From: Aliigemmobacter aestuarii | GTDB lineage: Bacteria > Pseudomonadota > Alphaproteobacteria > Rhodobacterales > Rhodobacteraceae | Direction: 5' to 3' | Length of the DNA: 64,000 nucleotides | Assembly (NCBI RefSeq): GCF_004799285.1 | Contig: NZ_SSND01000001.1 | Coordinates: 186,001-250,000, forward strand | Part shown: positions 35,688 to 44,590 of the stretch, piece by piece | Numbering within the stretch: position 1 is the stretch's first letter | Layout of the letters: each line of letters begins with the position of its first letter | Position numbers and translations under genes: made by a program | Notes under the pieces: model-generated | Seen by the model: only the letters and a program-made list of their open reading frames with translations | What the model was told of the DNA's origin: nothing | Databases searched by the model: none

Positions 35688-36949
35688 CAGCCTGACACCC
35701 GCCCCAGGACGAGGCTCGCATTCGTGCCGCCGAAGCCGAAACTGTTGGACAACGCCACGTCGATCTTGCGCTTGACCGACTTGTTCGGGGCGAGGTCCAG
35801 CTTCGGCTCGACCGCCGGGTTATCCAGGTTGATCGTCGGTGGCGCAATTTGGTCACGGATCGCCAGCACGCAGAAGATCGCCTCCACCGCGCCCGCCGCA
35901 CCCAGAAGATGCCCGATCGAGGACTTCGTCGACGACATCGTCGCGCTCGCCGCTGCATCGCCCATCAGGCGTTCCACCGCGCCCAGTTCGATCGTATCCG
36001 CCATGGTCGAGGTGCCATGCGCATTTATGTAATCCACCTGATCCGGCGTGATCCCAGCGCGCTTCAAGGCCGCCTGCATGCTGCGATAGCCGCCGTCTCC
36101 ATCCTCGGAGGGGGCGGTGATGTGATAGGCATCGCCCGAAAGCCCATAGCCAAGAACCTCGGCATAGATCTTCGCGCCGCGCGCCTTGGCGTGTTCGTAT
36201 TCCTCCAGCACGACCACGCCCGCGCCCTCGCCCATCACGAACCCGTCGCGATCCGCGTCATAGGGGCGGCTGGCCTTGGTCGGGTCATCGGCGCGCTTGG
36301 TGGACAGCGCCTTGCAGGCGTTGAACCCGGCAATCCCGATCTCCGAAATGGGACTTTCGGCCCCGCCGGCGACCATCACATCGGCATCGCCCAGCATGAT
36401 CAGCCGCGCCGCGTCGCCGATGGCATGGGCGCCGGTCGAACAAGCCGTGACAACTGCGTGGTTCGGCCCCTTGAAGCCAAAACGGATGCTCACCTGCCCC
36501 GAGATCAGGTTGATCAGCGCGCCGGGGATGAAGAAGGGCGACACCCGCTTGGGTCCGCGCTCCTTGATCAGCACCGCCGTCTCGGCGATCGAGGTCAGAC
36601 CCCCGATCCCCGACCCGATCATCACCCCCGTGCGCAGGCGGCTTTCCTCGTCCTCGGGCTCCCACCCGGCATCCTTGACCGCCTGAACCGCCGCGGCCAT
36701 TCCATACAGGATGAAATCGTCGACCTTGCGCCGCTCCTTCGGTTCCATCCAGTCATCGGGATTGAAGGTGCCGTCCGTCCCGTCGCCAAACGGGATCTCG
36801 CAGGCGTATTGCGTAACCACATTCGCAGCATCGAAGCGCGTGATCGGCCCTGCGCCGGATTGCCCCGCCAGAAGCCGGCTCCACGTCTCCTCGACGCCGC
36901 ACGCCAGCGGCGTCACCAGACCCAGCCCCGTGACAACAACCCTGCGCAT
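35687..36949 (-). CDS. fabF: Beta-ketoacyl-ACP synthase II
   Basis: This 420-residue condensing enzyme elongates fatty acyl chains with malonyl-ACP. The catalytic triad is visible as Cys in 'VVTACSTGAHAIGDAARLI', His in 'YINAHGTSTMADTIELGAVERL' and His in 'STKSSIGHLLGAAGAVEAI'. The N-terminus 'MRRVVVTGLGLVTPLACGVEETW' sets the start at 36949; the open frame runs 152 codons farther but is not FabF-like. It follows acpP on the same strand after 313 bp containing a terminator and is directly coupled to mltG. Confidence 0.97.
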   Translation of the reverse strand: MRRVVVTGLGLVTPLACGVEETWSRLLAGQSGAGPITRFDAANVVTQYACEIPFGDGTDGTFNPDDWMEPKERRKVDDFILYGMAAAVQAVKDAGWEPEDEESRLRTGVMIGSGIGGLTSIAETAVLIKERGPKRVSPFFIPGALINLISGQVSIRFGFKGPNHAVVTACSTGAHAIGDAARLIMLGDADVMVAGGAESPISEIGIAGFNACKALSTKRADDPTKASRPYDADRDGFVMGEGAGVVVLEEYEHAKARGAKIYAEVLGYGLSGDAYHITAPSEDGDGGYRSMQAALKRAGITPDQVDYINAHGTSTMADTIELGAVERLMGDAAASATMSSTKSSIGHLLGAAGAVEAIFCVLAIRDQIAPPTINLDNPAVEPKLDLAPNKSVKRKIDVALSNSFGFGGTNASLVLGRVSG

Positions 36950-37262
36950 GCCTTCCCCCATTCCAGACCGGAGCCAAGCCCCTCTTTGCGCCCTGATACA
37001 CGCGCCCGAAAGGCCGTGCAACCGGGCGGGCGCCTGCCTCTTGCCGTGCCGCCCCACCATCCCCGAATGCGCGCCAATCCGCCCATGCTGGCCCGGCCGC
37101 CGCGCCCCATCGCGGCACCGGCCGTTCGCGCCCTTCAAACCGGCAAAGTCAACGGTGCGGGGCCGGAAGGGGCCGGCAAACGGGCCGCGGCCCGATCCAC
37201 AACGAAAAGCCCCCCGCATCGCTGCGAGGGGCCTTGCGTCACCCTTTCGGGAAAAGATCCGA
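36950..37262. other. Intergenic region between acpP and fabF
   Basis: This is about 313 bp with no gene. It contains the acpP terminator at 37205-37234. The remaining GC-rich sequence must hold the fabF promoter, but no convincing hexamers stand out. Confidence 0.5.
37205..37234 (-). terminator. Intrinsic terminator after acpP
   Basis: On the minus strand a GCCCC(T)CGCA stem pairs with TGCG(G)GGGGC around GCGA and is followed by TTTTC, 29 bp past the acpP stop. Confidence 0.85.
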
Positions 37263-37496
37263 TCAGGCGGCCTTCGTGATGAACGAAACCGCGTCGCCGA
37301 AGGTCTGGATCGTCTCGGCCGCGTCGTCCGGGATCTCGATGCCGAACTCTTCCTCGAAGGCCATGACCAGTTCCACGGTGTCGAGGCTGTCGGCGCCCAG
37401 GTCATCGATGAACGAGGCGTTCTCGGTCACCTTGTCCTCTTCGACGCCCAGATGTTCGACAACGATCTTCTTCACGCGATCAGCGATATCGCTCAT
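37263..37496 (-). CDS. acpP: Acyl carrier protein
   Basis: This 77-residue acidic four-helix protein carries growing acyl chains on a 4'-phosphopantetheine attached at Ser37 in '[31 protein letters not shown]'. The N-terminus '[23 protein letters not shown]' is standard and AGGAAGAGA precedes it. It lies 206 bp downstream of fabG and ends at its own terminator, as expected for a very abundant product. Confidence 0.97.
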   Translation of the reverse strand: MSDIADRVKKIVVEHLGVEEDKVTENASFIDDLGADSLDTVELVMAFEEEFGIEIPDDAAETIQTFGDAVSFITKAA

Positions 37497-37702
37497 GTCT
37501 CTTCCTCGCATTTGGGGGCGGAAGGCCCCGGTCTTGATGTCCACTCGCCCCGAAAGGCGGCACCGGGCCCACCTTGGCCCGCTGCCTTCTTCCGCGCCTA
37601 TAGCAAGGCGCGCGCCGCATGGCAAACGCTTTCCCGCGCCCCCGTTTTCCGGCTCTGGCAATCCTTTGCCACCAAAGGATTTTCCGAAGAACCGTGTCGC
37701 CG

Positions 37703-38440
37703 TCAGATCATCGCCATGCCGCCGTTCACATGCAGTGTGGCCCCGGTGACATAGCCCGCCTCGGCGCTCGCCAGATAAAGAACGGCCGCCGCGATCTCGT
37801 CCGCCTCGCCCATCCTCCCCGCCGGAACCTGCGTCAGGATCTTGCCCTTCTGCTCGTCGTTCAGCTTGTCGGTCATGGCCGTCGTGATGAAGCCCGGCGC
37901 CACGCAGTTCACGGTGATGCCGCGGCTGGCCACCTCATAGGCCAGCGATTTCGACATGCCCACCATGCCCGCCTTCGACGCGGCATAGTTGCCCTGCCCC
38001 GGATTGCCCGTGGCCCCGACCACGGACGAGATGTTCACGATCCGGCCCCAGCGTGCCTTCATCATCCCGCGCAACACCCCGCGACACAACCGGAACGTCG
38101 AGGTGAGGTTCACGTCCAGCACGCTCTGCCATTCGTCATCCGACATGCGCATGAACAGGTTGTCGCGGGTGATGCCCGCGTTGTTCACAAGGATGTCGAC
38201 CGAACCCATCGCCTCTGCCGCCTGCTTCGGCAGGGCCTCGACCGCGGCCGCGTCCGACAGGTTGCAGGGCAACACATGCGCCCGCCCGCCCAGCTCCGCC
38301 GCCAGCGCCTCCAGCGGCGCGACCCGCGTTCCAGACAGCCCGACCGTGGCCCCCGCCCCATGCAGCGCCCGCGCGATCGCCGCCCCGATGCCACCCGAAG
38401 CGCCCGTCACCAGCGCCGTCCTGCCCGTCAGATCAAACAT
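37703..38440 (-). CDS. fabG: 3-oxoacyl-ACP reductase
   Basis: This 245-residue short-chain dehydrogenase reduces 3-ketoacyl-ACP with NADPH. It shows the nucleotide motif '[18 protein letters not shown]' near residue 11, 'NNAGIT', and the catalytic Ser and Tyr-x-x-x-Lys in '[28 protein letters not shown]'. The C-terminus '[16 protein letters not shown]' is FabG-typical. Between fabD and acpP on the minus strand, it completes the fabD-fabG-acpP-fabF set. Confidence 0.97.
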   Translation of the reverse strand: MFDLTGRTALVTGASGGIGAAIARALHGAGATVGLSGTRVAPLEALAAELGGRAHVLPCNLSDAAAVEALPKQAAEAMGSVDILVNNAGITRDNLFMRMSDDEWQSVLDVNLTSTFRLCRGVLRGMMKARWGRIVNISSVVGATGNPGQGNYAASKAGMVGMSKSLAYEVASRGITVNCVAPGFITTAMTDKLNDEQKGKILTQVPAGRMGEADEIAAAVLYLASAEAGYVTGATLHVNGGMAMI

Positions 38441-38482
38441 GTGTCCCTACCTTCCTCAGCAGACCAGACGCCTTTCCTCACG

Positions 38483-38520
38483 CTGGCCCAGATATCCCGG
38501 GGGTGCTGGGGCAGCGCCCC
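38483..38520. repeat. Partial copy of the composite intergenic repeat
   Basis: The module CCCAGATATCCCGGGGGTG followed by GGGGCAGCGCCCCC matches the right halves of the repeats at 6393-6579 and 47601-47756. It lies in the fabD-fabG gap. Confidence 0.55.
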
Positions 38521-38528
38521 CGTCGAAA

Positions 38529-38546
38529 ATTCTTCGTACGAAGAAT
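38529..38546. repeat. Perfect 18-bp palindrome in the fabD-fabG gap
   Basis: ATTCTTCGTACGAAGAAT is fully self-complementary, AT-rich against a GC-rich background, and lies 12 bp from the fabD stop. It directly abuts the GC-rich repeat module at 38483-38520. Confidence 0.75.
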
Positions 38547-38557
38547 CTTCGCCCCCC

Positions 38558-39487
38558 TCAGCCCTTCGCCGCCGCGACGTCCTCGGGGGTGCCGATGGCG
38601 CGCGTCGTGGCCTCCTTCGCGATCCGCTTGATCATGCCAGACAACGCCTTGCCCGCGCCGATCTCCCAGAAGTCGGTGACGCCCGCGCCCTCCATCCACA
38701 TGACGGATTCGCGCCAGCGCACGGAACCCGTGACCTGAGCGATCAGCAGCGCGCGCAGCCGGTCGGGCTCGGTCACGGCCTCGGCGCGCACGTTCACCAC
38801 GACCGGAACCTTCGGCGCATGGATGACGACGCCCGCCAGCGCCTCCGACATCACGGCGGCCGCATGTTCCATCAGCGAACAGTGGAACGGCGCGCTGACC
38901 GGCAGCATCAGCGCCCGCTTGGCGCCCCGTGCCTTCGCGATCTCGACCGCGCGCTCCACCGCCGCCTTGTGGCCGGAAACAACGACCTGCGCCGGGTCGT
39001 TGTCATTGGCGGCCTGACAAACCTCGCCCTGTGCCGCCTCCTGCGCGACCTCGGTCGCCGTCTCGAAATCCAGCCCCAGAAGCGCGGCCATCGCCCCCAC
39101 GCCCACAGGCACCGCCTCTTGCATCGCCTGGCCGCGCGTGCGCAGCAGGCGCGCCGTATCGGTCAGGCTCAGGGATCCGACGGCACACAGCGCGGAATAC
39201 TCCCCCAGGCTGTGCCCCGCGACGAAAGAGGCGCTTTCCACGCCGATCCCTTCGGCCTCAAGCGCCCGGACCGCGGCGATCGAGGTCGCCATCAGGGCGG
39301 GCTGCGCGTTTCGCGTCAGCGTCAGATCCTCGATCGTACCATCCCAGATCAGCGCCGAAAGCTTCTCGCCCAGCGCCTCGTCGACCTCGTCGAACACCGC
39401 CCGGGCAGCCGGGAAGGCCTCTGCGAGGGCCCGGCCCATGCCTATGGTCTGTGCCCCCTGACCGGGAAATACGAATGCGCGGCTCAT
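38558..39487 (-). CDS. fabD: Malonyl-CoA:ACP transacylase
   Basis: This 309-residue acyltransferase loads malonate onto ACP. It shows 'FVFPGQGAQTIGMGRALAEAFP' at the N-terminus, the nucleophile Ser in 'VAGHSLGEYSALCAVG' near residue 92, and the catalytic His in 'LPVSAPFHCSLMEHAA' near residue 198. The ATG at 39487 fits the family N-terminus. First gene of the local fab cluster, divergent from the cytochrome b561-YceI fusion gene. Confidence 0.96.
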   Translation of the reverse strand: MSRAFVFPGQGAQTIGMGRALAEAFPAARAVFDEVDEALGEKLSALIWDGTIEDLTLTRNAQPALMATSIAAVRALEAEGIGVESASFVAGHSLGEYSALCAVGSLSLTDTARLLRTRGQAMQEAVPVGVGAMAALLGLDFETATEVAQEAAQGEVCQAANDNDPAQVVVSGHKAAVERAVEIAKARGAKRALMLPVSAPFHCSLMEHAAAVMSEALAGVVIHAPKVPVVVNVRAEAVTEPDRLRALLIAQVTGSVRWRESVMWMEGAGVTDFWEIGAGKALSGMIKRIAKEATTRAIGTPEDVAAAKG

Positions 39488-39637
39488 GTCCCCTCCATCT
39501 GTCACCACCCTCCGATTACCCCGCCGGCGCGGCGCACGCAATCTTGCCTGCGATCTTTCGCACAGGCGCTGTGCGAACCGCGGCCTGTCGCTCCGGCCTG
39601 CGTCGGCCTATCTCAGTCCTGAACCGGAGGATGTCGC

Positions 39638-40849
39638 ATGTCCCTTTCGAACAGCCGCCAACGCTATGGCCTTGTCGCGCGCAGCCTGCACTGGCTGACC
39701 GCCATTCTGATCCTTTCCGCGATCCCCTTGGGCCTTTATGCCAACAGCCTGCCCTATGACACGTCCGAGGCGCTGGCCGCCAAGGCCCGTGTCTTTTCCC
39801 TGCACAAGACGATCGGGGTCGCGGCCTTCCTCGTGGCTCTGGCGCGGATCGCCTGGGCCGTGGTCCAGCCGCGCCCGGCCCCCCTGCACCCCGACCGTAG
39901 GGCAGAATCCTGGCTGGCCGAGGTTGTCCACTGGTCGCTCTACCTGTCGCTGGTGGTCGTGCCGCTGTCGGGCTGGGTGCATCACGCCGCGACCACAGGC
40001 TTCGCCCCGATCCTCTGGCCCTTCGGCGACGACCTTCCCTTTGTTCCGGAAAGCCCTGCCGTGGCCGAGGCCGCCGGGGCGGTGCACTGGCTCTTCACCA
40101 AGGTTCTGGCGGCGTCGATCCTTCTGCATGTGGCGGGCGCGTTGAAACATGCGATGGTCGACCGCGACGCGACCCTGGCGCGGATGCTGACGGGCCGCGA
40201 GGCCGGGGCCGACGGCCCGCGTCACGGTCGCGGGGCGCCCGTCATCGCCGCGGTCACCTTTGCCGCGCTGACCGCGGCGGCGCTTTCCCTGCCCCAGGGG
40301 GCCGACGCCATCGGCCGAGCGCTGGAGGCTTCCCCCGCCGCGACCGAAACGGCAACCGCGGCCGGCAACTGGCAGGTGGTCGAGGGTGCCCTGTCCTTCG
40401 GCGTTCGCCAGATGGGGGCCGAGGTAACGGGCACCCTGCCCGAATGGACGGCCGACATCACCTTCGACCCCGACCGGGACACCGGAAATCGCGTCGCCGT
40501 CAGCATCGACACCACACGCCTCACGCTCGGCTCTGTCACCGATCAGGCGAAGGGAGGCGACTTCTTCGATGTGGCAGCCCACCCCATCGCCCGGTTCGAG
40601 GCCGACATCCTGCGCACAGGCGATGGAACAGGCGATGGATACGAGGCCGCAGGAACACTCACCCTGCGTGGCGTCGCGGTTCCGGTCGTCCTGCCCTTCA
40701 CGCTGACCATTGAGGGCGACCTGGCCCGCATGACGGGGCAGGCCACGCTTGACCGGCGCGATTTCGGGATGGGCGCAAGCTATACCGATGAAGAAACGGT
40801 CGGCTTTTCCGTCATCGTCTCGGTCGACCTGACAGCCACGCGCCGCTGA
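39638..40849 (+). CDS. Cytochrome b561 - YceI fusion protein
   Basis: This 403-residue two-domain protein joins two families. Residues about 8-185 are a four-helix cytochrome b561 with haem-ligand His candidates in 'RSLHWLTAILILSAIPLG', 'LHKTIGVAAFLVALARIAW', 'HWSLYLSLVVVPLSGWVHHAA' and 'VHWLFTKVLAASILLHVAGALKH'. A further hydrophobic segment (about 205-222) is followed by a periplasmic YceI lipocalin-like domain (about 242-400, 'GNWQVVEGALSFGVRQMGAEVTGTLPEWTADITFD'), which in other members binds polyisoprenoids. The fusion suggests quinone- or isoprenoid-linked electron transfer, but that is inference. A separate yceI gene lies convergently downstream. Confidence 0.92.
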   Translation: MSLSNSRQRYGLVARSLHWLTAILILSAIPLGLYANSLPYDTSEALAAKARVFSLHKTIGVAAFLVALARIAWAVVQPRPAPLHPDRRAESWLAEVVHWSLYLSLVVVPLSGWVHHAATTGFAPILWPFGDDLPFVPESPAVAEAAGAVHWLFTKVLAASILLHVAGALKHAMVDRDATLARMLTGREAGADGPRHGRGAPVIAAVTFAALTAAALSLPQGADAIGRALEASPAATETATAAGNWQVVEGALSFGVRQMGAEVTGTLPEWTADITFDPDRDTGNRVAVSIDTTRLTLGSVTDQAKGGDFFDVAAHPIARFEADILRTGDGTGDGYEAAGTLTLRGVAVPVVLPFTLTIEGDLARMTGQATLDRRDFGMGASYTDEETVGFSVIVSVDLTATRR

Positions 40850-41221
40850 TCGGTCAAAGCCGCGCCCGGCCAGGGACAAAGCCCGGAGGCCGGGGCCACA
40901 GGCGCCGGGGGGCAGAGACGGGAACCAGAGACAGGAGACAGCCCGGCGACAGACGTTCCAGCCCCCCAGACGAACGAGCAGGGCCGCGGCAGGCAAGGGA
41001 AGCCATCGAAGGGGGCGGCTGGCCCCCTTTTGCATGCGGGCCAGTCGCCCCCCCCGGTCGCCCCCCCGGTCGTCGCCCCGGTCGCCCCCACAGTCGCCCG
41101 CCCGTCTGCCCCGCCAAGGCCCGGCATGGCGCGCGGGTCACAAAGGCGGGCAAGACAAAAGGGCCGCCGGTTTCCCGACGGCCCTTTTTTCGTCAGACGA
41201 TCGTCCGATCACTCGGCCTTC
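40850..41221. other. Low-complexity intergenic region between the b561-YceI fusion and yceI
   Basis: This is about 372 bp with no supported gene. It contains a C-run/G-run cluster at 41048-41089 and the terminator at 41157-41190. An open frame covers part of it but is low-complexity Pro/Arg/Ala and unlike its neighbours. Confidence 0.6.
41157..41190. terminator. Bidirectional intrinsic terminator beside yceI
   Basis: AAAAGGGCCG pairs with CGGCCCTTTT with an inner CGG/CCG stem; A and T runs flank it on either side. It lies between convergent genes. Confidence 0.88.
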
Positions 41222-41797
41222 TCACTCGGCCTTCATCGCCTCGATCGAGATCTGGATCTGCACTTCATCCGACACGAAGGGCGCGAACTGGCCCAGGTTG
41301 AAATCCGACCGCAGCACCGTGGTGGTGGCGCTGAACCCCGCCCAGGGCTTCTTTTCCATCGGGTGTTCGCCCGCCTGGTTCATCACCGCGTCCAGAACGA
41401 CGGGCTTCGTCACCTCGTTCAGCGTCAGGTCGCCGGTGATCTTGGCGGTGTTCTCGCCCGTGACCTCGATCGCGGTCGAGGTGAAGGTCACCATCTCGTC
41501 TTCCGCCGCGCCGAAGAAATCGGGCGACATGAAATGTTCAAAGCGCGCTTCCCAACCGGTCAGCATCGTGCGGACGGGGAAGGAAACCGTGACCGACGAC
41601 CCGGCCGGTTTCTCGGCGTCGAACATGATCTCGCCGTCAAAGCCCGAGAACATGCCCCAGGTGGTCGAATAGCCAAGGTGGTTGTAGCTGAACACGACCT
41701 GGCTGTGGCTGGCGTCAAGAACGTATTTCTCGGGGGCCGCGAGCGCGGGCGAGGCGATCAGCGCCGCAAGGGCGGCAGAGGCGAAAAGGCGGTGCAT
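41222..41797 (-). CDS. YceI family periplasmic protein
   Basis: This 191-residue secreted protein has a Sec signal ('MHRLFASAALAALIASPALA') and a YceI lipocalin-like barrel ('EKYVLDASHSQVVFSYNHLGYSTTWGMFSGFDGEIMFDAE...VTFTSTAIEVTGENTAKITGDLTLNEVTKPVVLDAV'). The ATG at 41797 follows GCAGGAGAGA; the upstream ATG five codons earlier would consume that site. The family binds isoprenoid quinones or amphiphiles. A second YceI domain is fused to cytochrome b561 about 0.4 kb away. Confidence 0.92.
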   Translation of the reverse strand: MHRLFASAALAALIASPALAAPEKYVLDASHSQVVFSYNHLGYSTTWGMFSGFDGEIMFDAEKPAGSSVTVSFPVRTMLTGWEARFEHFMSPDFFGAAEDEMVTFTSTAIEVTGENTAKITGDLTLNEVTKPVVLDAVMNQAGEHPMEKKPWAGFSATTTVLRSDFNLGQFAPFVSDEVQIQISIEAMKAE

Positions 41798-42142
41798 GGG
41801 TCTCTCCTGCATGGGTTGGATGCCGCCGGGAAAGTGGCGTCCCGCGCGGCTGCGCACAATTCCACAGCGTCAAACAGACCCTGTGCGCCCGCGAACATCA
41901 CAACCCCGCCAGCCGGACCGGACGACCGGGCCGGCAGCAATGCCGCCCCCGCCCGCCCCTGCACCGCCCCCGCACCGCCATGGATCGCGGGGGCGAAAAG
42001 CGCTTGCGCGCGCGGGGCCTTCCCTGTAAGGACGCGCATCCTTTCCGCACTTCAATCGGAACCGCGCAGACTCTCGTGGACGGGCCGCGGAAAGGATCGT
42101 TGGCCCGCCCTATGAAATGCGCATGAAAACGAAGGACTGCAC
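41798..42142. other. Divergent region between yceI and rpsF
   Basis: This is about 345 bp of GC-rich DNA without a convincing gene. It must hold promoters for yceI and the ribosomal operon. I see no clear hexamer pair or ribosomal autoregulatory structure. Confidence 0.4.
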
Positions 42143-42565
42143 ATGCCGCTTTACGAGCATGTCTTCATTTCGCGTCAGGACCTGTCCAACGCGCAAGCCG
42201 AAGGGCTGATCGAACACTTCTCCACGGTTCTCGCGGACAACGGCGGCAAGGTCGTTGAACACGAATACTGGGGCGTCAAGACGATGGCCTACAAGATCAA
42301 CAAGAACCGCAAGGGCCACTATGCCTTCCTGCGTTCGGACGCGCCCGCCGCTGCCGTGCAGGAAATGGAACGCCTGATGCGCCTGCATGACGACGTGATG
42401 CGCGTGCTGACCGTGAAGGTCGACACCCATTCCGAAGGTCCGTCGGTCCAGATGCAGAAGCGTGACGAGCGTGGCGACCGTGGCGACCGCCCGGACGGCG
42501 ACCGCCGTGACCGTGGCGATCGCGGCGACCGTGGTGGTGACCGCGGCGGCGACCGTCGTCGTTGA
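42143..42565 (+). CDS. rpsF: 30S ribosomal protein S6
   Basis: This 140-residue S6 has a normal core of about 100 residues ('[68 protein letters not shown]'). A C-terminal extension is made of Arg/Gly/Asp repeats ('[31 protein letters not shown]', about 110-140). E. coli S6 also has a modified acidic tail, but here it is basic-acidic repeats. S6 pairs with S18 on the 30S platform. GAAGGA precedes the start. First gene of rpsF-rpsR-rplI. Confidence 0.97.
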   Translation: MPLYEHVFISRQDLSNAQAEGLIEHFSTVLADNGGKVVEHEYWGVKTMAYKINKNRKGHYAFLRSDAPAAAVQEMERLMRLHDDVMRVLTVKVDTHSEGPSVQMQKRDERGDRGDRPDGDRRDRGDRGDRGGDRGGDRRR

Positions 42566-42591
42566 TCCGGTAAAGGCAAAGGAACACACAC

Positions 42592-42819
42592 ATGGCAAAC
42601 AAGCCCTTCTTCCGCCGCCGGAAAGTCTGCCCCTTCTCGGGCGACAACGCTCCGGCCATCGACTACAAGGACGTCCGTCTGCTGCAGCGCTACATCAGCG
42701 AACGCGGCAAGATCGTGCCGTCGCGCATCACCGCCGTCTCGGCCAAGAAGCAGCGTGAACTGGCCCGCGCCATCAAGCGCGCCCGCTTCCTCGCCCTGCT
42801 GCCCTACGCCGTGAAGTAA
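42592..42819 (+). CDS. rpsR: 30S ribosomal protein S18
   Basis: This 75-residue S18 ('[75 protein letters not shown]') has the standard core and basic C-terminus. It binds S6 on the 30S platform. It follows rpsF after 26 bp and precedes rplI by 12 bp. Confidence 0.98.
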   Translation: MANKPFFRRRKVCPFSGDNAPAIDYKDVRLLQRYISERGKIVPSRITAVSAKKQRELARAIKRARFLALLPYAVK

Positions 42820-42831
42820 GGAGATCCTGCA

Positions 42832-43404
42832 ATGCAAGTCATCCTCCTTCAGCGCGTGGCCAAGCTCGGCCAGATGGGCGAAGTCGTGAACGTCAAGGAC
42901 GGTTACGCCCGCAACTTCCTGCTGCCCCAGGGCAAGGCTCTTCGCGCCTCCGACGCGAACATCAAGTCGTTCGAGGCCAAGAAGGCCCAGCTGGAAGCGC
43001 AAAACCTCGAAACCCGCAAAGAGGCCGAAGTGGTGGCCGAAAAGCTGGACGGTCAGACCTTCGTGATCATCCGTTCGGCCTCGGACGCCGGCGCCCTTTA
43101 CGGGTCGGTGACCACCCGTGACGCCGCCGACGCGGCGACCGCGGCGGGCTTCACCGTGGCGCGCGCCCAGATCGTTCTGGACAAGCCGATCAAGGACCTC
43201 GGCCTGCACGCCGTTTCGGTCGTGCTGCACCCGGAAGTGACGGTCAAGATCAACCTGAACGTCGCCCGTTCGACCGAAGAGGCCGAACTGCAGGCTTCGG
43301 GCAAGTCGATCCAGGAACTGGCTGCCGAAGCCGAAGCCGCAGCCGAATTCGAGATCGCCGAACTGTTCGACGATATCGGCGGCGCGGCCTCGGAAGAAGA
43401 ATGA
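42832..43404 (+). CDS. rplI: 50S ribosomal protein L9
   Basis: This 190-residue L9 has the N-terminal rRNA-binding domain ('[39 protein letters not shown]') and a connecting helix ('[27 protein letters not shown]'). The C-terminal domain is followed by an acidic extension ('[29 protein letters not shown]') that makes it longer than the E. coli 149-residue protein, as usual in Rhodobacterales. Last gene of the operon, followed by a terminator. Confidence 0.97.
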   Translation: MQVILLQRVAKLGQMGEVVNVKDGYARNFLLPQGKALRASDANIKSFEAKKAQLEAQNLETRKEAEVVAEKLDGQTFVIIRSASDAGALYGSVTTRDAADAATAAGFTVARAQIVLDKPIKDLGLHAVSVVLHPEVTVKINLNVARSTEEAELQASGKSIQELAAEAEAAAEFEIAELFDDIGGAASEEE

Positions 43405-43431
43405 TCCGGGCCACAGCGGCCTGAGACATCG

Positions 43432-43460
43432 GGGGCGCGGGGGAAACCTCGCGCCCCTTT
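43432..43460 (+). terminator. Intrinsic terminator after rplI
   Basis: GGGGCGCG pairs with CGCGCCCC and is followed by TTT, 27 bp past the rplI stop. Confidence 0.85.
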
Positions 43461-43642
43461 CCGTTGCACCGTCACGATGACGGCAGGACCGGCACGTCGC
43501 CACGCCCCAGGCTGCCCCGCGACCCTGTCGGAAAACGCCCCCGACCGCGCCCCACGGCAGCGACACGCCCTGTCGGGAACAGTCGCGCCAAACGCCACGC
43601 CCCGTGCCATCTGTGGGCCATTGACGGTCAGGACGCGCGCAG

Positions 43643-44590
43643 ATGGCCACCCTATCCCCTCTGATGGTCTCTTCCCCGCTGGAAAGCGGGCGCGGCATCC
43701 TGCTGCTTCTGGGCGGGCTTTTCTTGTTCTCGGTGCAGGACCTGATCCTGAAATCCCTTTCCGGCAACTACCCGCTGTACGAGGCGATGATCCTGCGCGG
43801 TCTGACGGCGATGCCGATCATCGCCGCCATGGCCTGGGTCGAGGGCGGCCTGCGCAGCCTTTGGACCCCCGGCACGCTTCGCATGATCGGCAGGGGCCTG
43901 ACCATGTTCGTGGCCTACACCGCCTATTACATCGCCCTTCCCGCGCTGCCGCTGGCGACGACGGTGGCGCTCTACTTCTCGGCGCCGCTCTTCATCACCG
44001 TGCTTTCCGTTTTGATCCTGAAGGAACACGTCGGCCCCCGCCGGTGGGCGGCGGTCACGGCGGGCTTTACCGGCGTCATCATCATGGTCCGGCCGGGGGC
44101 GGAACTGTTCGAATGGGCGGCGCTGCTGCCCATCCTGTCGGGCCTTGGCTATGCGTTGGCGATGATCCAGGCGCGCAGCCTCGGGCGGACCGAAAGCGCC
44201 GCGGCCATGGCTTTCTGGGGCAATGCCGTGTTCCTCGCGCTTGCGCTTGCGATGGCGGCGGTGTTCGGCGGCGGGGCCTTCGACGGCGCAAGCCATCCGT
44301 CGCTGGCCTTCCTGACGCGTGGCTGGGTCTCACCCAGCTGGACGGATGCGGGCCTGATGGCCGCCTGCGGCGTGATCGCGGCGGCGGGGCTTGTCCTGCT
44401 GACACAGGCCTACCGGATCGCTGAATCGAATGTCATCGCCCCCTTCGAATATTCAGCGATGATCTGGGGGGTTCTCTGGGGCTGGCTGTTCTTTGCCAAC
44501 TGGCCCGATGCCCAGGGCTGGACGGGGATCTTCATCATCGTCGGCGCGGGGCTTTACGTCGCCTGGCGGGAACGGGTCAGGAAGGGCTGA
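43643..44590 (+). CDS. EamA-family (DMT superfamily) transporter
   Basis: This 315-residue protein has ten hydrophobic segments in two EamA repeats (about 18-145 and 160-305), for example 'GILLLLGGLFLFSVQDLILKSLSG' and 'IWGVLWGWLFFANWPDAQGWTGIFIIVGAGLYVAWRERVRKG'. The family exports metabolites such as amino acids or S-adenosylmethionine; the substrate cannot be predicted. The last 14 bp overlap convergently with the HD-domain gene. A second EamA protein with a similar N-terminus is at 59377-60297. Confidence 0.9.
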   Translation: MATLSPLMVSSPLESGRGILLLLGGLFLFSVQDLILKSLSGNYPLYEAMILRGLTAMPIIAAMAWVEGGLRSLWTPGTLRMIGRGLTMFVAYTAYYIALPALPLATTVALYFSAPLFITVLSVLILKEHVGPRRWAAVTAGFTGVIIMVRPGAELFEWAALLPILSGLGYALAMIQARSLGRTESAAAMAFWGNAVFLALALAMAAVFGGGAFDGASHPSLAFLTRGWVSPSWTDAGLMAACGVIAAAGLVLLTQAYRIAESNVIAPFEYSAMIWGVLWGWLFFANWPDAQGWTGIFIIVGAGLYVAWRERVRKG

